DNA of 64,000 nucleotides from an uncultured Prevotella sp. (GCA_905236455.1 CAJOPT010000128.1:1-64000), one strand, 5' to 3'; shown: positions 17,475 through 26,912, counted from the stretch's first letter. Made by a program: numbers and translations. Notes: generated by a model not told the origin, from the letters alone.

Positions 17475-18818
17475 ATGGCAAATCTTAAAGAGAAAATAGG
17501 TTATGCGTTAGGTGATGCTGCCGCTGGTGGTATCGTGTGGAAAATAATGTCGATTGCATTTCCTTTGTTCTTCACAAATGTCTTCGGACTTACCTTTGCT
17601 GATGCAGCCACACTGATGCTCATCGCACGTATGTTTGACGTCGTCACAGATCCCCTCATGGGTAGTCTGGCAGACAGAACCCAGTCGCGGTGGGGAACGT
17701 ATCGTCCTTGGCTGATCATAGGTGCCATACCTTTTGGCCTTATCTTTGCGTTGTTGCTTTATACACCAGACTTCGGACCTGTAGGCAAGCGAATATGGGC
17801 ATATACACTTTACCTTCTTATGATGGCGGTATATACAGCTGTGAACGTCCCTTATGGCTCATTACTTGGCGTGATGACCGATGATGACAATGAAAAGAAC
17901 CAGTTCTCGTCGTTCAGGATGGTTGGCGCTTATGCAATGGGATTCATTACTCTATTGTCATTCCCGTATCTTCAGAAAATGGTAGGGGGGACACCCCAGC
18001 ACCAATATGCTGTTCTTGGTGCCTTCTTCGGTATTACCGCTGCTGTTGGCACCTTAGCATGTGGACTGCTCACGAAAGAACGTCTGAAACCTGTACGTGC
18101 CGAGAAGTTCTCATTCAAGCCTTTTGGTGACTTATTCCGTAACAAGCCGTGGATTTACCTTACCCTTATTGGTATATGCACCAACTTCTTTAATGGTTTC
18201 CGCTATGCTGTTGCCGGGTATATGTTTGAGTATTGCCTTAAAGGAGACGTGACAGTGAGTGGACTTATCATCAACTATACCGTTTTTATGACATTCGGTG
18301 AGCTCACATGTATGATTTTCGGTGGTGTGTCACCGAAGTTTACGGAATGGGTAGGCTCAAAGAGAAAAGCGTTCCAGATAGCAGCTTTTATCTGTCTTAT
18401 CTTTTCTGTAGGTTTCTTCTTTATCCCTATGGATCCCGCCTATATTTGGGTAATGGTTGCCTTGGTGATTCTCACCTCTGTTGGTATCGGTCTGTACTCA
18501 CCATTGCTATGGTCTATGTATGCCGATGTGGCAGATTATGCTACAGAAAAGAACGGTACGTCATCAACGGGACTTATATTCTCCAGCGGAACTATGGCTC
18601 AGAAGTTTGGAACAGCCATCAGTGGCTCACTTGTAGCTTTGTTCCTCGGTATAGCTGGTGCAAGTATGATTACAGATGACATGGGTAACACCAGTGTGGA
18701 CCCAGCCTCTATTACCGATTCAGTGCTTTCTATGGTATGGAGTCTATTCTCTCTGTTCCCGGCAGTTATAGCCGCTATTATCATCATTCTGACATATCTA
18801 TATCCGATTAAGAAATGA
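17475..18818 (+). CDS. GPH-family (glycoside-cation) symporter, probable mannobiose importer
   Basis: An inner-membrane transporter with about 12 hydrophobic segments. The N-terminal region (KIGYALGDAAAGGIVWKIMS) and the loop DPLMGSLADRTQSRWGTYRPW are hallmarks of the sodium/melibiose-type GPH family within the MFS fold. The length, 447 residues, is typical. It lies between the GH130 phosphorylase and the epimerase and overlaps the epimerase start by four bases (ATGA). By position it moves mannobiose, or short manno-oligosaccharides, from periplasm to cytoplasm. Confidence 0.92.
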   Translation: MANLKEKIGYALGDAAAGGIVWKIMSIAFPLFFTNVFGLTFADAATLMLIARMFDVVTDPLMGSLADRTQSRWGTYRPWLIIGAIPFGLIFALLLYTPDFGPVGKRIWAYTLYLLMMAVYTAVNVPYGSLLGVMTDDDNEKNQFSSFRMVGAYAMGFITLLSFPYLQKMVGGTPQHQYAVLGAFFGITAAVGTLACGLLTKERLKPVRAEKFSFKPFGDLFRNKPWIYLTLIGICTNFFNGFRYAVAGYMFEYCLKGDVTVSGLIINYTVFMTFGELTCMIFGGVSPKFTEWVGSKRKAFQIAAFICLIFSVGFFFIPMDPAYIWVMVALVILTSVGIGLYSPLLWSMYADVADYATEKNGTSSTGLIFSSGTMAQKFGTAISGSLVALFLGIAGASMITDDMGNTSVDPASITDSVLSMVWSLFSLFPAVIAAIIIILTYLYPIKK

Positions 18819-20113
18819 GAAACAGTCCATTATGTAGTGATATCGTCGCAAGCATGAAGGCAGAAATGCAAGATGTCCTTGAGAACAACATCCTTCGTTT
18901 CTGGATTGACAATATGGTTGACAACGATAATGGTGGTTTTTATGGACGTATGGACGGCAATGGTAATCTCCATGCCGATTCAGAGAAAGGTGCGATCTTG
19001 AATGCCCGTATCTTATGGGCATTCTCGGCTGCCTATAGGGTACTGCGCAAACCAGAGTATTTGGAGATGGCGACTCGTGCCAAAGACTATATCATCAGTC
19101 ATTTCATTGACGAGGAATATGGAGGAGTATATTGGAGTCTTGACTCTAAAGGTAATCCTCTTGACACGAAGAAGCAATTCTATGCCATAGGGTTTGCTAT
19201 TTATGGAATGTCAGAATATGCCCGAGCCACAGGGGACCACGAGGCACTTGACTATGCCATACAGTTGTATGAGTGTATAGAGGAGCACTCTCTTGATAAA
19301 GTCTATAATGGTTATATTGAAGCCTGTACGCGGGAGTGGGGAGCCGTTGCAGACATGCGTCTTTCAGAGCTTGACGCGAACTATCCAAAGTCCCAGAACA
19401 CTCATCTGCATATTATAGAGCCATACGCTAATTTATATCGTTGCCTGAAAGAGTTTGATGCAGCGAACTCATGCGACTATGTCCCAGCTATCGGTGCAGT
19501 ACTTCCCGTCTCAGTTACAGTTCCTTTGGAAACGAGGCAAAAGGTAGAGACCTCTCTCCGTAATATCATTGGTATCTTTACAGATCGGATATTGAATCCC
19601 GAGACCCATCATCTGGACTTGTTTTTTGAAAATGACTGGACAAGGGGCGCTGGACATCTGGAGAGCTATGGACATGATATAGAATGCTCATGGCTGATGC
19701 ATGAGGCTGCTTTGGTATTAGGTGACCCTGCCGTCCTGAAGAAAATGGAGCCAATAGTACAAATGGTTGCCAAGGCATCAGAAAAAGGACTTAATGCAGA
19801 TGGCTCCATGATCCATGAGGCTAATCTCGATACCGGTTATGTAGATAGTGACTTGCATTGGTGGGTTCAAGCAGAGGCGGTTGTCGGCTTTGCAAATATT
19901 TATCAGTATTTTGGTGATGAGGAAGCTCTTAAAAAAGCATCCCATTGCTGGGAGTATATAAAGACTCAGCTTGTCGACTGGAAAGGTGGCGAGTGGTTCT
20001 GGAGCCGTCATAAGGACGGTTCTCTCAATATTGTTGATGATAAGGCAGGTTTTTGGAAATGTCCATATCACAACAGTCGTATGTGTCTCGAGATAATAGA
20101 AAGAAAACTATAG
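18815..20113 (+). CDS. Mannobiose/cellobiose 2-epimerase (AGE superfamily)
   Basis: Converts beta-1,4-mannobiose to mannosylglucose by epimerising C2 of the reducing-end sugar. It is an (alpha/alpha)6-barrel protein of the N-acylglucosamine 2-epimerase superfamily. The conserved blocks NTHLHIIEPYANLYR (195-209), GHDIECSWLMHEA (286-298) and WKCPYHNSRMCLEI near the C-terminus carry the histidines expected at the active site. The length, 432 residues, is close to known cellobiose 2-epimerases. The start overlaps the symporter stop. With GH130 two genes upstream, mannobiose is the likely substrate. Confidence 0.93.
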   Translation: MRNSPLCSDIVASMKAEMQDVLENNILRFWIDNMVDNDNGGFYGRMDGNGNLHADSEKGAILNARILWAFSAAYRVLRKPEYLEMATRAKDYIISHFIDEEYGGVYWSLDSKGNPLDTKKQFYAIGFAIYGMSEYARATGDHEALDYAIQLYECIEEHSLDKVYNGYIEACTREWGAVADMRLSELDANYPKSQNTHLHIIEPYANLYRCLKEFDAANSCDYVPAIGAVLPVSVTVPLETRQKVETSLRNIIGIFTDRILNPETHHLDLFFENDWTRGAGHLESYGHDIECSWLMHEAALVLGDPAVLKKMEPIVQMVAKASEKGLNADGSMIHEANLDTGYVDSDLHWWVQAEAVVGFANIYQYFGDEEALKKASHCWEYIKTQLVDWKGGEWFWSRHKDGSLNIVDDKAGFWKCPYHNSRMCLEIIERKL

Positions 20114-20117
20114 AGTT

Positions 20118-21002
20118 ATGCCAGAGCATACTGTTATTCATGAGATAACCCCATTGATGGGTAAGGACGCTCTTTATATAGCCGATCGGCGTAAGAAAGA
20201 ATTTGCATATCCGATTCATAACCATGATGTTTATGAATTGAATTTTGTGGAAAATGCTACGGGTGTACGCCGTATAGTCGGTGACAGTTCAGAGGTTATC
20301 GGTGACTATGACTTAGTATTGATTACAAGTCCCGATTTAGAGCATGTATGGGAACAGTATCATTGTGAGTCAACAGATGTTCGTGAGATAACCATTCAGT
20401 TCTGTTTCGGATTAGGTGACGATGATTTTTTCGAGAAGAATCCATTCTCTCATATCCGTAGAATGCTTAATGAGGCTCGTAAGGGTCTGGCATTCCCGCT
20501 TGCGGCAATCATGAAAGTTTATGACAAGCTTGACAAGCTTAGCCAGTTAAAGGATGGCTTTGAGTCATTGATGTTATTCTTGGATATATTGAACATCCTT
20601 GCTCGTACCGAAGGCTATCGTACTCTTGCCACATCCAGCTATGCTAAAGTGGTTATCGAGGATGATTCCAGAAGGGTTCTGAAGGTAAAAAACTTTATCA
20701 ACGAGAACTATATGTATGAGATAAAGTTGAAGACATTGGCAGACTTGGCTAATATGAGTCAGAGTGCGTTCAGCCGTTTTTTCAAACTTCATACCGGACG
20801 TACGCTAAGTGATTATATTATTGATATTCGTCTTGGCTATGCTACGCGTATGTTGTTGGATACTAACGATACCGTTGCATCAATCAGTTTTAATTGTGGC
20901 TACAACAACTTGAGTAATTTTAACCGTATCTTCAAAAGGAAGAAAGGCTGTTCCCCAAGTGAGTTCCGTGAGAATTACAGGAAAATACGTGTTATAGTGT
21001 AA
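20118..21002 (+). CDS. AraC-family transcriptional regulator of the mannan operon
   Basis: A one-component sugar-responsive regulator by family. The N-terminal half has a cupin-like start (YPIHNHDVYELNFVENATG). The C-terminal hundred residues carry two helix-turn-helix motifs (LKTLADLANMSQSAFSRFF and VASISFNCGYNNLSNFNRIF) and the family ending KKGCSPSEFRENYR. It lies inside operon B, four bases after the epimerase stop, so it should be co-transcribed with its likely targets, allowing autoregulation. The ligand may be mannobiose or mannosylglucose (inference). Confidence 0.9.
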   Translation: MPEHTVIHEITPLMGKDALYIADRRKKEFAYPIHNHDVYELNFVENATGVRRIVGDSSEVIGDYDLVLITSPDLEHVWEQYHCESTDVREITIQFCFGLGDDDFFEKNPFSHIRRMLNEARKGLAFPLAAIMKVYDKLDKLSQLKDGFESLMLFLDILNILARTEGYRTLATSSYAKVVIEDDSRRVLKVKNFINENYMYEIKLKTLADLANMSQSAFSRFFKLHTGRTLSDYIIDIRLGYATRMLLDTNDTVASISFNCGYNNLSNFNRIFKRKKGCSPSEFRENYRKIRVIV

Positions 21003-21040
21003 GTTTTAGTTTTAAGTTTATGGTTTAATTATATAGGGAA

Positions 21041-22000
21041 ATGCAAGTATTCAAATTTCAACCCCTTTTGAAACAGACCATATGGGGCGGTGAGAAAATA
21101 ATTCCTTTCAAGCATCTTGATGATAAGCTTGAAAATGTTGGGGAAAGTTGGGAGATCTCAGGTGTGAAAGGAAATGAGACTCTTGTTGTTGATGGATTGT
21201 ATAAAGGATACGGCTTGAACCGTTTGGTAACGGAGCTAAAGGAGAAACTCGTAGGTAAGCGATGTTATGAGCGTTATGGTAATGAGTTCCCGTTGCTTAT
21301 TAAGTTTATCGATGCCCGTCAGGATTTGTCAATACAGGTGCATCCTAATGATGAGATAGCCAAGCTTCAAGGGCGTGAGCGTGGTAAGACTGAGATGTGG
21401 TATCTTATGGAGTCGGCTCCTTCCGCAAAGCTCTATAGTGGTTTGAAGATGAAGCTTACGCCAGATGAGTATGCTAAGATGGTTGAGAACGATACTATCT
21501 GTGACGCTCTTGCACAATATCCCGTTGCGGAGGGTGATGTGTTTTTCTTACCTGCAGGGCGTATTCATGCTATAGGAGCGGGATGCTTCCTTGCTGAGAT
21601 TCAGCAGACAAGTGATGTTACTTGGCGTATCTACGACTTCAAGCGCAAGGATAAGAATGGTAACTTTCGTGAGCTTCATACCCGTCAGGCGTCGGAGGCT
21701 ATCGACTATACCGTATATGACGATTATCGTACAAACTATATACCATTAAAAGACCAGCGTCAGGAAGTGGTGCGCTGCCCGTATTTCACTACTTCAGTAT
21801 ATGATGTGTCATCATCCATTCAGCTTGATTACTCCAAGACTGACAGTTTTGTGATTCTTATTGGAGTTAAGGGTAGTGGCGAGCTTGTAGGCGCAGATGG
21901 TGAGACGACATCCCTGAAAGCAGGTGAGACAATATTGATTCCCGCTTCAGAGACAAAGTTTGAGGTTCGTGGTAACGTAAAATTCCTGGAGACACTATGA
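21041..22000 (+). CDS. manA: Mannose-6-phosphate isomerase, class I
   Basis: Interconverts mannose-6-phosphate and fructose-6-phosphate, bringing mannan carbon into glycolysis. The N-terminus (FQPLLKQTIWGGEKIIPF) and the zinc-site region SIQVHPNDE followed by KTEMWY are characteristic, and DVFFLPAGRIHAIGAG supplies the C-terminal cupin signature. The length, 319 residues, matches the short Bacteroidetes and Firmicutes form. The stop overlaps the next ATG. The phosphorylase yields mannose-1-phosphate, so a phosphomannomutase encoded elsewhere must link the two steps. Confidence 0.93.
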   Translation: MQVFKFQPLLKQTIWGGEKIIPFKHLDDKLENVGESWEISGVKGNETLVVDGLYKGYGLNRLVTELKEKLVGKRCYERYGNEFPLLIKFIDARQDLSIQVHPNDEIAKLQGRERGKTEMWYLMESAPSAKLYSGLKMKLTPDEYAKMVENDTICDALAQYPVAEGDVFFLPAGRIHAIGAGCFLAEIQQTSDVTWRIYDFKRKDKNGNFRELHTRQASEAIDYTVYDDYRTNYIPLKDQRQEVVRCPYFTTSVYDVSSSIQLDYSKTDSFVILIGVKGSGELVGADGETTSLKAGETILIPASETKFEVRGNVKFLETL

Positions 22001-22791
22001 GAAAAGTCGCCTTATTGATTATATTAGGGTTAATACCAGCCATAACTATTGCGCAAGGGTCTGTTAACAAAAGGCTTAATGTCGTTATCTTGGGTGACTC
22101 AAACACATCGATAGGTGGAGATGATTGTAATATTCCCAAGGGGTGGACAAAATGGTTTTGTGAGAGATTCAATCCGGCATCATGCCGCAGCTATGCACGC
22201 AGTGGAGCTACATGGTCGCATACAGTATCAACAATATATGATGTTGAGGAGAACACAGGTAAACTCAGTGACCATAATGTGATATACAACCAGATAAACC
22301 GTTTGAAGCAGGCTGTGAAACAAGGACGACAGGTAATACCAGATGTAATTCTAATTGCCGCTGGGACCAATGACGCGTGGTTTCAACAGCGCAGACCAAA
22401 GGCATTTACTAAGACAGTTGAACAGGTATTTGGCAATCAGGATGCTTTCATTACGGAACGTACCCCTCAAACAGTGTTGTCTTTGGCAGAAGTGATACGC
22501 TATGACTGTGAGCTTCTTATGGAAGCTTTTCCTGAAGCGCAGATAGTCTTACTTACCCCAATACAGTCTGTCGCAACTAACGACATTGGCAAGGTTAGTG
22601 ACATCATCGCAGAGTGTGGACACATGATGAGCCTGAGTGTGATAAGACAGAATTATGGTAGTAGCATCTATCGTGTACGTGAAAAAGTTCAACACAAATA
22701 TACCTCAGATGGTACGCATACAACGGAGTTAGGGGCCCGCCGTAACGGTTATTTCATAGCGAATCAACTCAATGCAATCTTGTTGTATTAG
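21997..22791 (+). CDS. SGNH/GDSL-family hydrolase, probable carbohydrate esterase
   Basis: An exported esterase-type enzyme. A signal peptide (about 1-20, ending IAQ) is followed by block I (VVILGDSNTSIGG, S35), block III (IAAGTNDAW) and the Asp/His pair in SDGTHTTELG near the C-terminus, so the catalytic set is complete. The start overlaps the manA stop by four bases (ATGA), which argues for translational coupling. In a mannan operon, deacetylation of acetylated mannan or manno-oligosaccharides is the obvious role, but SGNH enzymes have many substrates. Confidence 0.82.
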   Translation: MRKVALLIILGLIPAITIAQGSVNKRLNVVILGDSNTSIGGDDCNIPKGWTKWFCERFNPASCRSYARSGATWSHTVSTIYDVEENTGKLSDHNVIYNQINRLKQAVKQGRQVIPDVILIAAGTNDAWFQQRRPKAFTKTVEQVFGNQDAFITERTPQTVLSLAEVIRYDCELLMEAFPEAQIVLLTPIQSVATNDIGKVSDIIAECGHMMSLSVIRQNYGSSIYRVREKVQHKYTSDGTHTTELGARRNGYFIANQLNAILLY

Positions 22792-22838
22792 ACAGCGTAT
22801 TTGATATTTAATCTATATAAGTTTCAAACTAAGGATAT

Positions 22839-24374
22839 ATGGTTTTCTCGGATTTGTTTTTCCTGTTTGTGTTTCTGCCAGCATTTGGACTAAGCTATTT
22901 GCTGGCTACATGGATAGACAAGCTTATTGGTAAAAGGAACTCTGACGTTCCAATAGACTCGGCAGAAATAGCAAATGCTAAGTACACCTGGCGTAATTTC
23001 ATTCTTGTTGTTTTCTCTTTTATATTCTATGCATGGGGAGAGCCGGTATACGTTTTCCTGATGTTTTTCTGTGTGATAGTAAACTATCTGTCAGGACGAT
23101 TCATAGACAGTAAGGAGAGCAGTGGGCGAAAGACGGCACTCGTAATAGGCTTGGTGATAAATATTGCCATACTTGGAATATTTAAGTATGCCGGATTTTT
23201 TGCAGGTGTATTAAACGATGTGGGAATACCAATGCCTGTGCCAGCTATTTCATTGCCGATAGGTATCAGCTTTTATATCTTCCAGTCAATTTCTTATTTG
23301 GTGGATGTATATCGCAGGGAATCACCTGTACAAAAGAAGTTCCTTAATCTGTTGCTGTATATATCAATGTTCCCTCAACTTATTGCGGGACCTATAGTAC
23401 GCTATGGTACTATAGCACATGAGATAAGTAACCGCCATGTCTCTAGCAGTGATTTTGCCGATGGCCTTTTCCGGTTTCTTACAGGTTTAGGAAAGAAGGT
23501 TATTTTAGCCAATCAACTCTCAGAGATATCTGATCAGTTCCTCGTAAATGGTTTGAATGATCTCTCGATGAGTGGTGCCTGGATAGGTGTTCTTGCTTTC
23601 ACCCTTCAGATATATTTTGACTTTTCAGGTTATTCTGACATGGCAATAGGCTTAGGGCGATGCTTAGGTTTCCACTTCAATGAGAATTTCCACCATCCAT
23701 ATTGTTGTGACTCCATTACAGATTTCTGGCGCAGGTGGCATATCTCTCTTGGCAGCTTTTTCCGCGACTATGTATATATACCTTTGGGAGGTAATCGTAG
23801 GCATCAAGCATTGAATATCCTTATAGTGTGGTTCCTTACAGGTATGTGGCATGGAGCCAGTTGGAATTTCATAATCTGGGGTGTCTATTTCGGTTTGATA
23901 GTAATGTTGGAGAAATATACAATTCTGAAGATTAAAAAGTATATCCCTTCTGTATTTTTGCACATCTATAGTCTCTTGCTTGTTATTATTGGTTGGGGAA
24001 TATTCTATTTCGATGATTTTGGAAAGATGCAAGTATTCTTCAATTCTTTTGCCGGGCAAGGTGTGGCATTGACAGACTTCCTTTCTCAGACCACGTTGAC
24101 GGACTATTTCTGGCTTTGGATAGTGGCGTTGGTATTTTGTTTGCCTGTGAGGGAATGGTGTGTAAATCTTCTTGCGAGGATGTTTGTCAGGAAGGAATCC
24201 GGTGATAATGCTGTTAATGGTTTGGATTCCTCAGAATCCTCAAATGCCAAGTCATTCTGGTATCGCTTTTTTGTTTATTCCGCTCGCACTGTAGTGTCTG
24301 TAGTTATACTTGTACTAAGTGTGGCATTACTGGTTGGTGCCACTAATAATGCGTTTATATATACACGATTCTGA
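22839..24374 (+). CDS. MBOAT-family O-acyltransferase (AlgI/DltB-like)
   Basis: A polytopic membrane protein of the family that passes acyl groups across the membrane onto extracytoplasmic polymers. MVFSDLFFLFVFLPAF is the usual AlgI-type start, SLPIGISFYIFQSISYLVDVYR and FWRRWHISLGSFFRDYVYIPLGGNR are family signatures, and the catalytic histidine lies in GMWHGASWNF. The length is 511 residues. Two DHHW genes follow, as AlgJ or AlgX accompany AlgI in alginate acetylation. No promoter or terminator separates it from the SGNH gene 47 bp upstream, so it appears to belong to operon B. The acceptor polymer is unknown. Confidence 0.9.
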   Translation: MVFSDLFFLFVFLPAFGLSYLLATWIDKLIGKRNSDVPIDSAEIANAKYTWRNFILVVFSFIFYAWGEPVYVFLMFFCVIVNYLSGRFIDSKESSGRKTALVIGLVINIAILGIFKYAGFFAGVLNDVGIPMPVPAISLPIGISFYIFQSISYLVDVYRRESPVQKKFLNLLLYISMFPQLIAGPIVRYGTIAHEISNRHVSSSDFADGLFRFLTGLGKKVILANQLSEISDQFLVNGLNDLSMSGAWIGVLAFTLQIYFDFSGYSDMAIGLGRCLGFHFNENFHHPYCCDSITDFWRRWHISLGSFFRDYVYIPLGGNRRHQALNILIVWFLTGMWHGASWNFIIWGVYFGLIVMLEKYTILKIKKYIPSVFLHIYSLLLVIIGWGIFYFDDFGKMQVFFNSFAGQGVALTDFLSQTTLTDYFWLWIVALVFCLPVREWCVNLLARMFVRKESGDNAVNGLDSSESSNAKSFWYRFFVYSARTVVSVVILVLSVALLVGATNNAFIYTRF

Positions 24375-24382
24375 AGCAATAA

Positions 24383-25417
24383 ATGATTGAAGATATGAGA
24401 AAAAGGAAATATATAACATTGTTGCTGTTGTTGATAGCACTCATCGTGTCCTCAGATGCTAAGGCACAAGACATCCCGGTTAGGCGCACACCTTCAGGGA
24501 TTATCATTATGGGTAATGGAGGCATGGTAAGGGCTTTTGAGCCGTATAGTGGGAAAATTGAGAATGTAATGGCTTATTCGGCAATGGTTAATCACTATGC
24601 CGATACATTTTCTCCTGATGTCAAAGTTTTTTGTATGGTTATCCCAACTGCGGTAGGATTGTATTGTCCCGACAAAGCGAAGGCATGGACTAAAGACGAG
24701 AACACAAATGGCAATGCTATGATAAAGGCATTATCAGACAAGGTTACTGCCATAGACCTTTTCCCTGTTATGAGGAAACATCTCTATGAACCGATATATT
24801 CCCGTACTGATCATCACTGGGCTCCTTTAGGTGCATACTATGCGGCACAAGCGTTTGCGCAGGCTGCAGGCGTACCTTTTATGGAGTTATCGCAATATGA
24901 TAAGAACGTAATCCATAACTATGTGGGTACGATGTACAGGTTCTCGAAGGATGCCTTCGTAAAGCGAGCTCCGGAGGAGTTTGTATATTATACACCAAAA
25001 GGTGTTGAGTATAAAACCACATATATTAAATATCATCTTGATAAAGGGCGGAAAAAAGTAGTGGGTGAAGATGCTCCTACAGTGGAGAGTTTTTTCCGTA
25101 GCTATCCTGATGGCGACAGTCATGCCTATCTTACGTTCTTCGGTGGGGATGACCGCACGATTAAGGTAGAGACCTCTACAAAAAACAACCGGCGGCTTGT
25201 AATTCTCAAAGACAGCTATGGAAATGCCATTCCTGGTTATCTGTTTGGCTCTTTTGAGGAAATTCATGTGATAGATTGTCGTTATTTCACCAAGAACATC
25301 ACCAGATATGTGCGTGATAACAAAATTACTGATATTCTTTTTGCTAACAACATAATCCATGCGTCACTGGAGAAGACTGTAAACTCCTATGCGCAATACC
25401 TGAGACTTGAAAACTGA
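24383..25417 (+). CDS. DHHW-family (AlgJ/AlgX-like) polysaccharide O-acetyltransferase partner, short paralogue
   Basis: An exported protein with an N-terminal hydrophobic segment (ITLLLLLIALIVSSDAKAQ) and an SGNH-like domain. The diagnostic SRTDHHWAPLGAYYAA holds the Asp/His pair, and LKDSYGNAIPGYLFGSFEEI carries the likely catalytic Ser, as in AlgX and AlgJ. It begins eight bases after the MBOAT stop and ends just before its longer paralogue. Together the three genes look like a periplasmic O-acetylation module. A second in-frame ATG at 24395 is an equally plausible start. Confidence 0.85.
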   Translation: MIEDMRKRKYITLLLLLIALIVSSDAKAQDIPVRRTPSGIIIMGNGGMVRAFEPYSGKIENVMAYSAMVNHYADTFSPDVKVFCMVIPTAVGLYCPDKAKAWTKDENTNGNAMIKALSDKVTAIDLFPVMRKHLYEPIYSRTDHHWAPLGAYYAAQAFAQAAGVPFMELSQYDKNVIHNYVGTMYRFSKDAFVKRAPEEFVYYTPKGVEYKTTYIKYHLDKGRKKVVGEDAPTVESFFRSYPDGDSHAYLTFFGGDDRTIKVETSTKNNRRLVILKDSYGNAIPGYLFGSFEEIHVIDCRYFTKNITRYVRDNKITDILFANNIIHASLEKTVNSYAQYLRLEN

Positions 25418-25421
25418 AAAA

Positions 25422-26912
25422 ATGAAAATACATCATTTATATATATCCATAGTGCTGATCTTGTTTGTCGCACTCACTATAGTCTTTGACACTTTTCCGA
25501 GAAGTACGGTGTCTGAACTTGAGAAACGCTCACTCGCTAAGTTCCCGGAATTTACTATAGATAAGCTTGCGGATGGCTCGTTCTTTAAGGAAGTGTCATC
25601 ATGGTTCAGCGACAGTGAGCCATATCGTGATAATCTCATGGCATTAAGTATGGGAGTGAAGGATGCTATCCGAGTGTCATTCTCTGATGAGAGTATTTCG
25701 TTTCATGCGTCTGAGGACACTCCGTTGCCAGCAAAGAAGACAACAACAGATCCCGAGAAGTTCACGGCAGATGAGTATAAGAACAACATTAATGCCAACG
25801 AGGTGGCTAAGATTGCTAATGCCGGTATTGTAGTTGTGGGCAAAGGTGATAATGTACGTGCGTTTATGGTGTATGGTGGCGGTGCTCAAGGTGGTGTGGG
25901 CTATGCCAATGCTGCTAATACCTATAAGCGTGAGCTGGGAAAGGATGTTAATGTGTATTGTATGGCAATACCTACAGCAATGGAATTCTATTGTCCGGAC
26001 AAGGTTAAGCCGCGCACTCGTGAAGAACGACTTACTATCAATAATATCTATTCGCATCTAAATTCTGACGTGAAGCCTGTTGATGTATACACGCCACTTG
26101 CCTTACATGCCAAGGAGAATATCTATTTGCGTACAGACCACCATTGGTCTCCGTTGGGCGCTTTCTATGCGGCACGAAAGTTTGCAAATGTAGCCAAAGT
26201 GCCATTTAAGAACCTCAAGTCGTATGAGACCCATTCTGTACCTGATTTTGTGGGTACGATGTACGGATATTCAAAGGATATTGCAGTGAAGAATGCGCCA
26301 GAGGTTTTCGTATATTACACGCCAAAGGGTGTGACATATGAGACCACACACATCAATTATGAGCTGAATGAAAATTATAAGGTGATAAAGGAATATCAGC
26401 CGGTAAAGGGAGAATTCTTCTTTAAATACAAAGGTGGAGGAGCTTATTTTACATTCATGGGCGGTGACAGGAAACTTGTGACGGTTAAAACATCGACCAA
26501 TAATCACCGACGGTTGGCAATAATCAAGGATAGCTTTGGTAACGCTCTCCCTGGGTATATGTTCTTCTCTTTCGAGGAGATTCACGTAATAGATTTCCGC
26601 TACTTCAATCATTCTCTTAAACAATATGTTAAAGACAATGGCATAACAGATGTGCTTATCTGCTGCAATATATTCAATGCATACTCAGACAACGTAGCTA
26701 AAAAAATCGAGAATCTGCTTGATAATATACATTCGGCAGATACATCTAAAAAAGCAAAGGATAATGATAAAGCTGCAAAAAAAGATGGTGAGGATACTAA
26801 GAATAATAGTAAAGCATTAAAGAAAGCTGACAAAGAGCTGAAGCAAGAGAATAAAGAAGTTAGGAAGGAAAACCAGGATAGTGAAGAAAAAGAGCAAACT
26901 TCAGAAGAATAG
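25422..26912 (+). CDS. DHHW-family (AlgJ/AlgX-like) O-acetyltransferase partner with charged C-terminal tail
   Basis: A paralogue of the preceding gene. An N-terminal membrane anchor (LYISIVLILFVALTIVF) is followed by about 90 residues absent from the short copy, then the DHHW domain (LRTDHHWSPLGAFYAARKF) and the Ser block (IKDSFGNALPGYMFFSFEEI). The last 60 residues are almost entirely Lys, Glu, Asp, Asn and Gln, a low-complexity helical tail not seen in the paralogue. I start at ATG 25422, four bases after the previous stop; an in-frame TTG at 25407 is rejected. Last gene of operon B; a terminator follows at 26946. Confidence 0.85.
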   Translation: MKIHHLYISIVLILFVALTIVFDTFPRSTVSELEKRSLAKFPEFTIDKLADGSFFKEVSSWFSDSEPYRDNLMALSMGVKDAIRVSFSDESISFHASEDTPLPAKKTTTDPEKFTADEYKNNINANEVAKIANAGIVVVGKGDNVRAFMVYGGGAQGGVGYANAANTYKRELGKDVNVYCMAIPTAMEFYCPDKVKPRTREERLTINNIYSHLNSDVKPVDVYTPLALHAKENIYLRTDHHWSPLGAFYAARKFANVAKVPFKNLKSYETHSVPDFVGTMYGYSKDIAVKNAPEVFVYYTPKGVTYETTHINYELNENYKVIKEYQPVKGEFFFKYKGGGAYFTFMGGDRKLVTVKTSTNNHRRLAIIKDSFGNALPGYMFFSFEEIHVIDFRYFNHSLKQYVKDNGITDVLICCNIFNAYSDNVAKKIENLLDNIHSADTSKKAKDNDKAAKKDGEDTKNNSKALKKADKELKQENKEVRKENQDSEEKEQTSEE

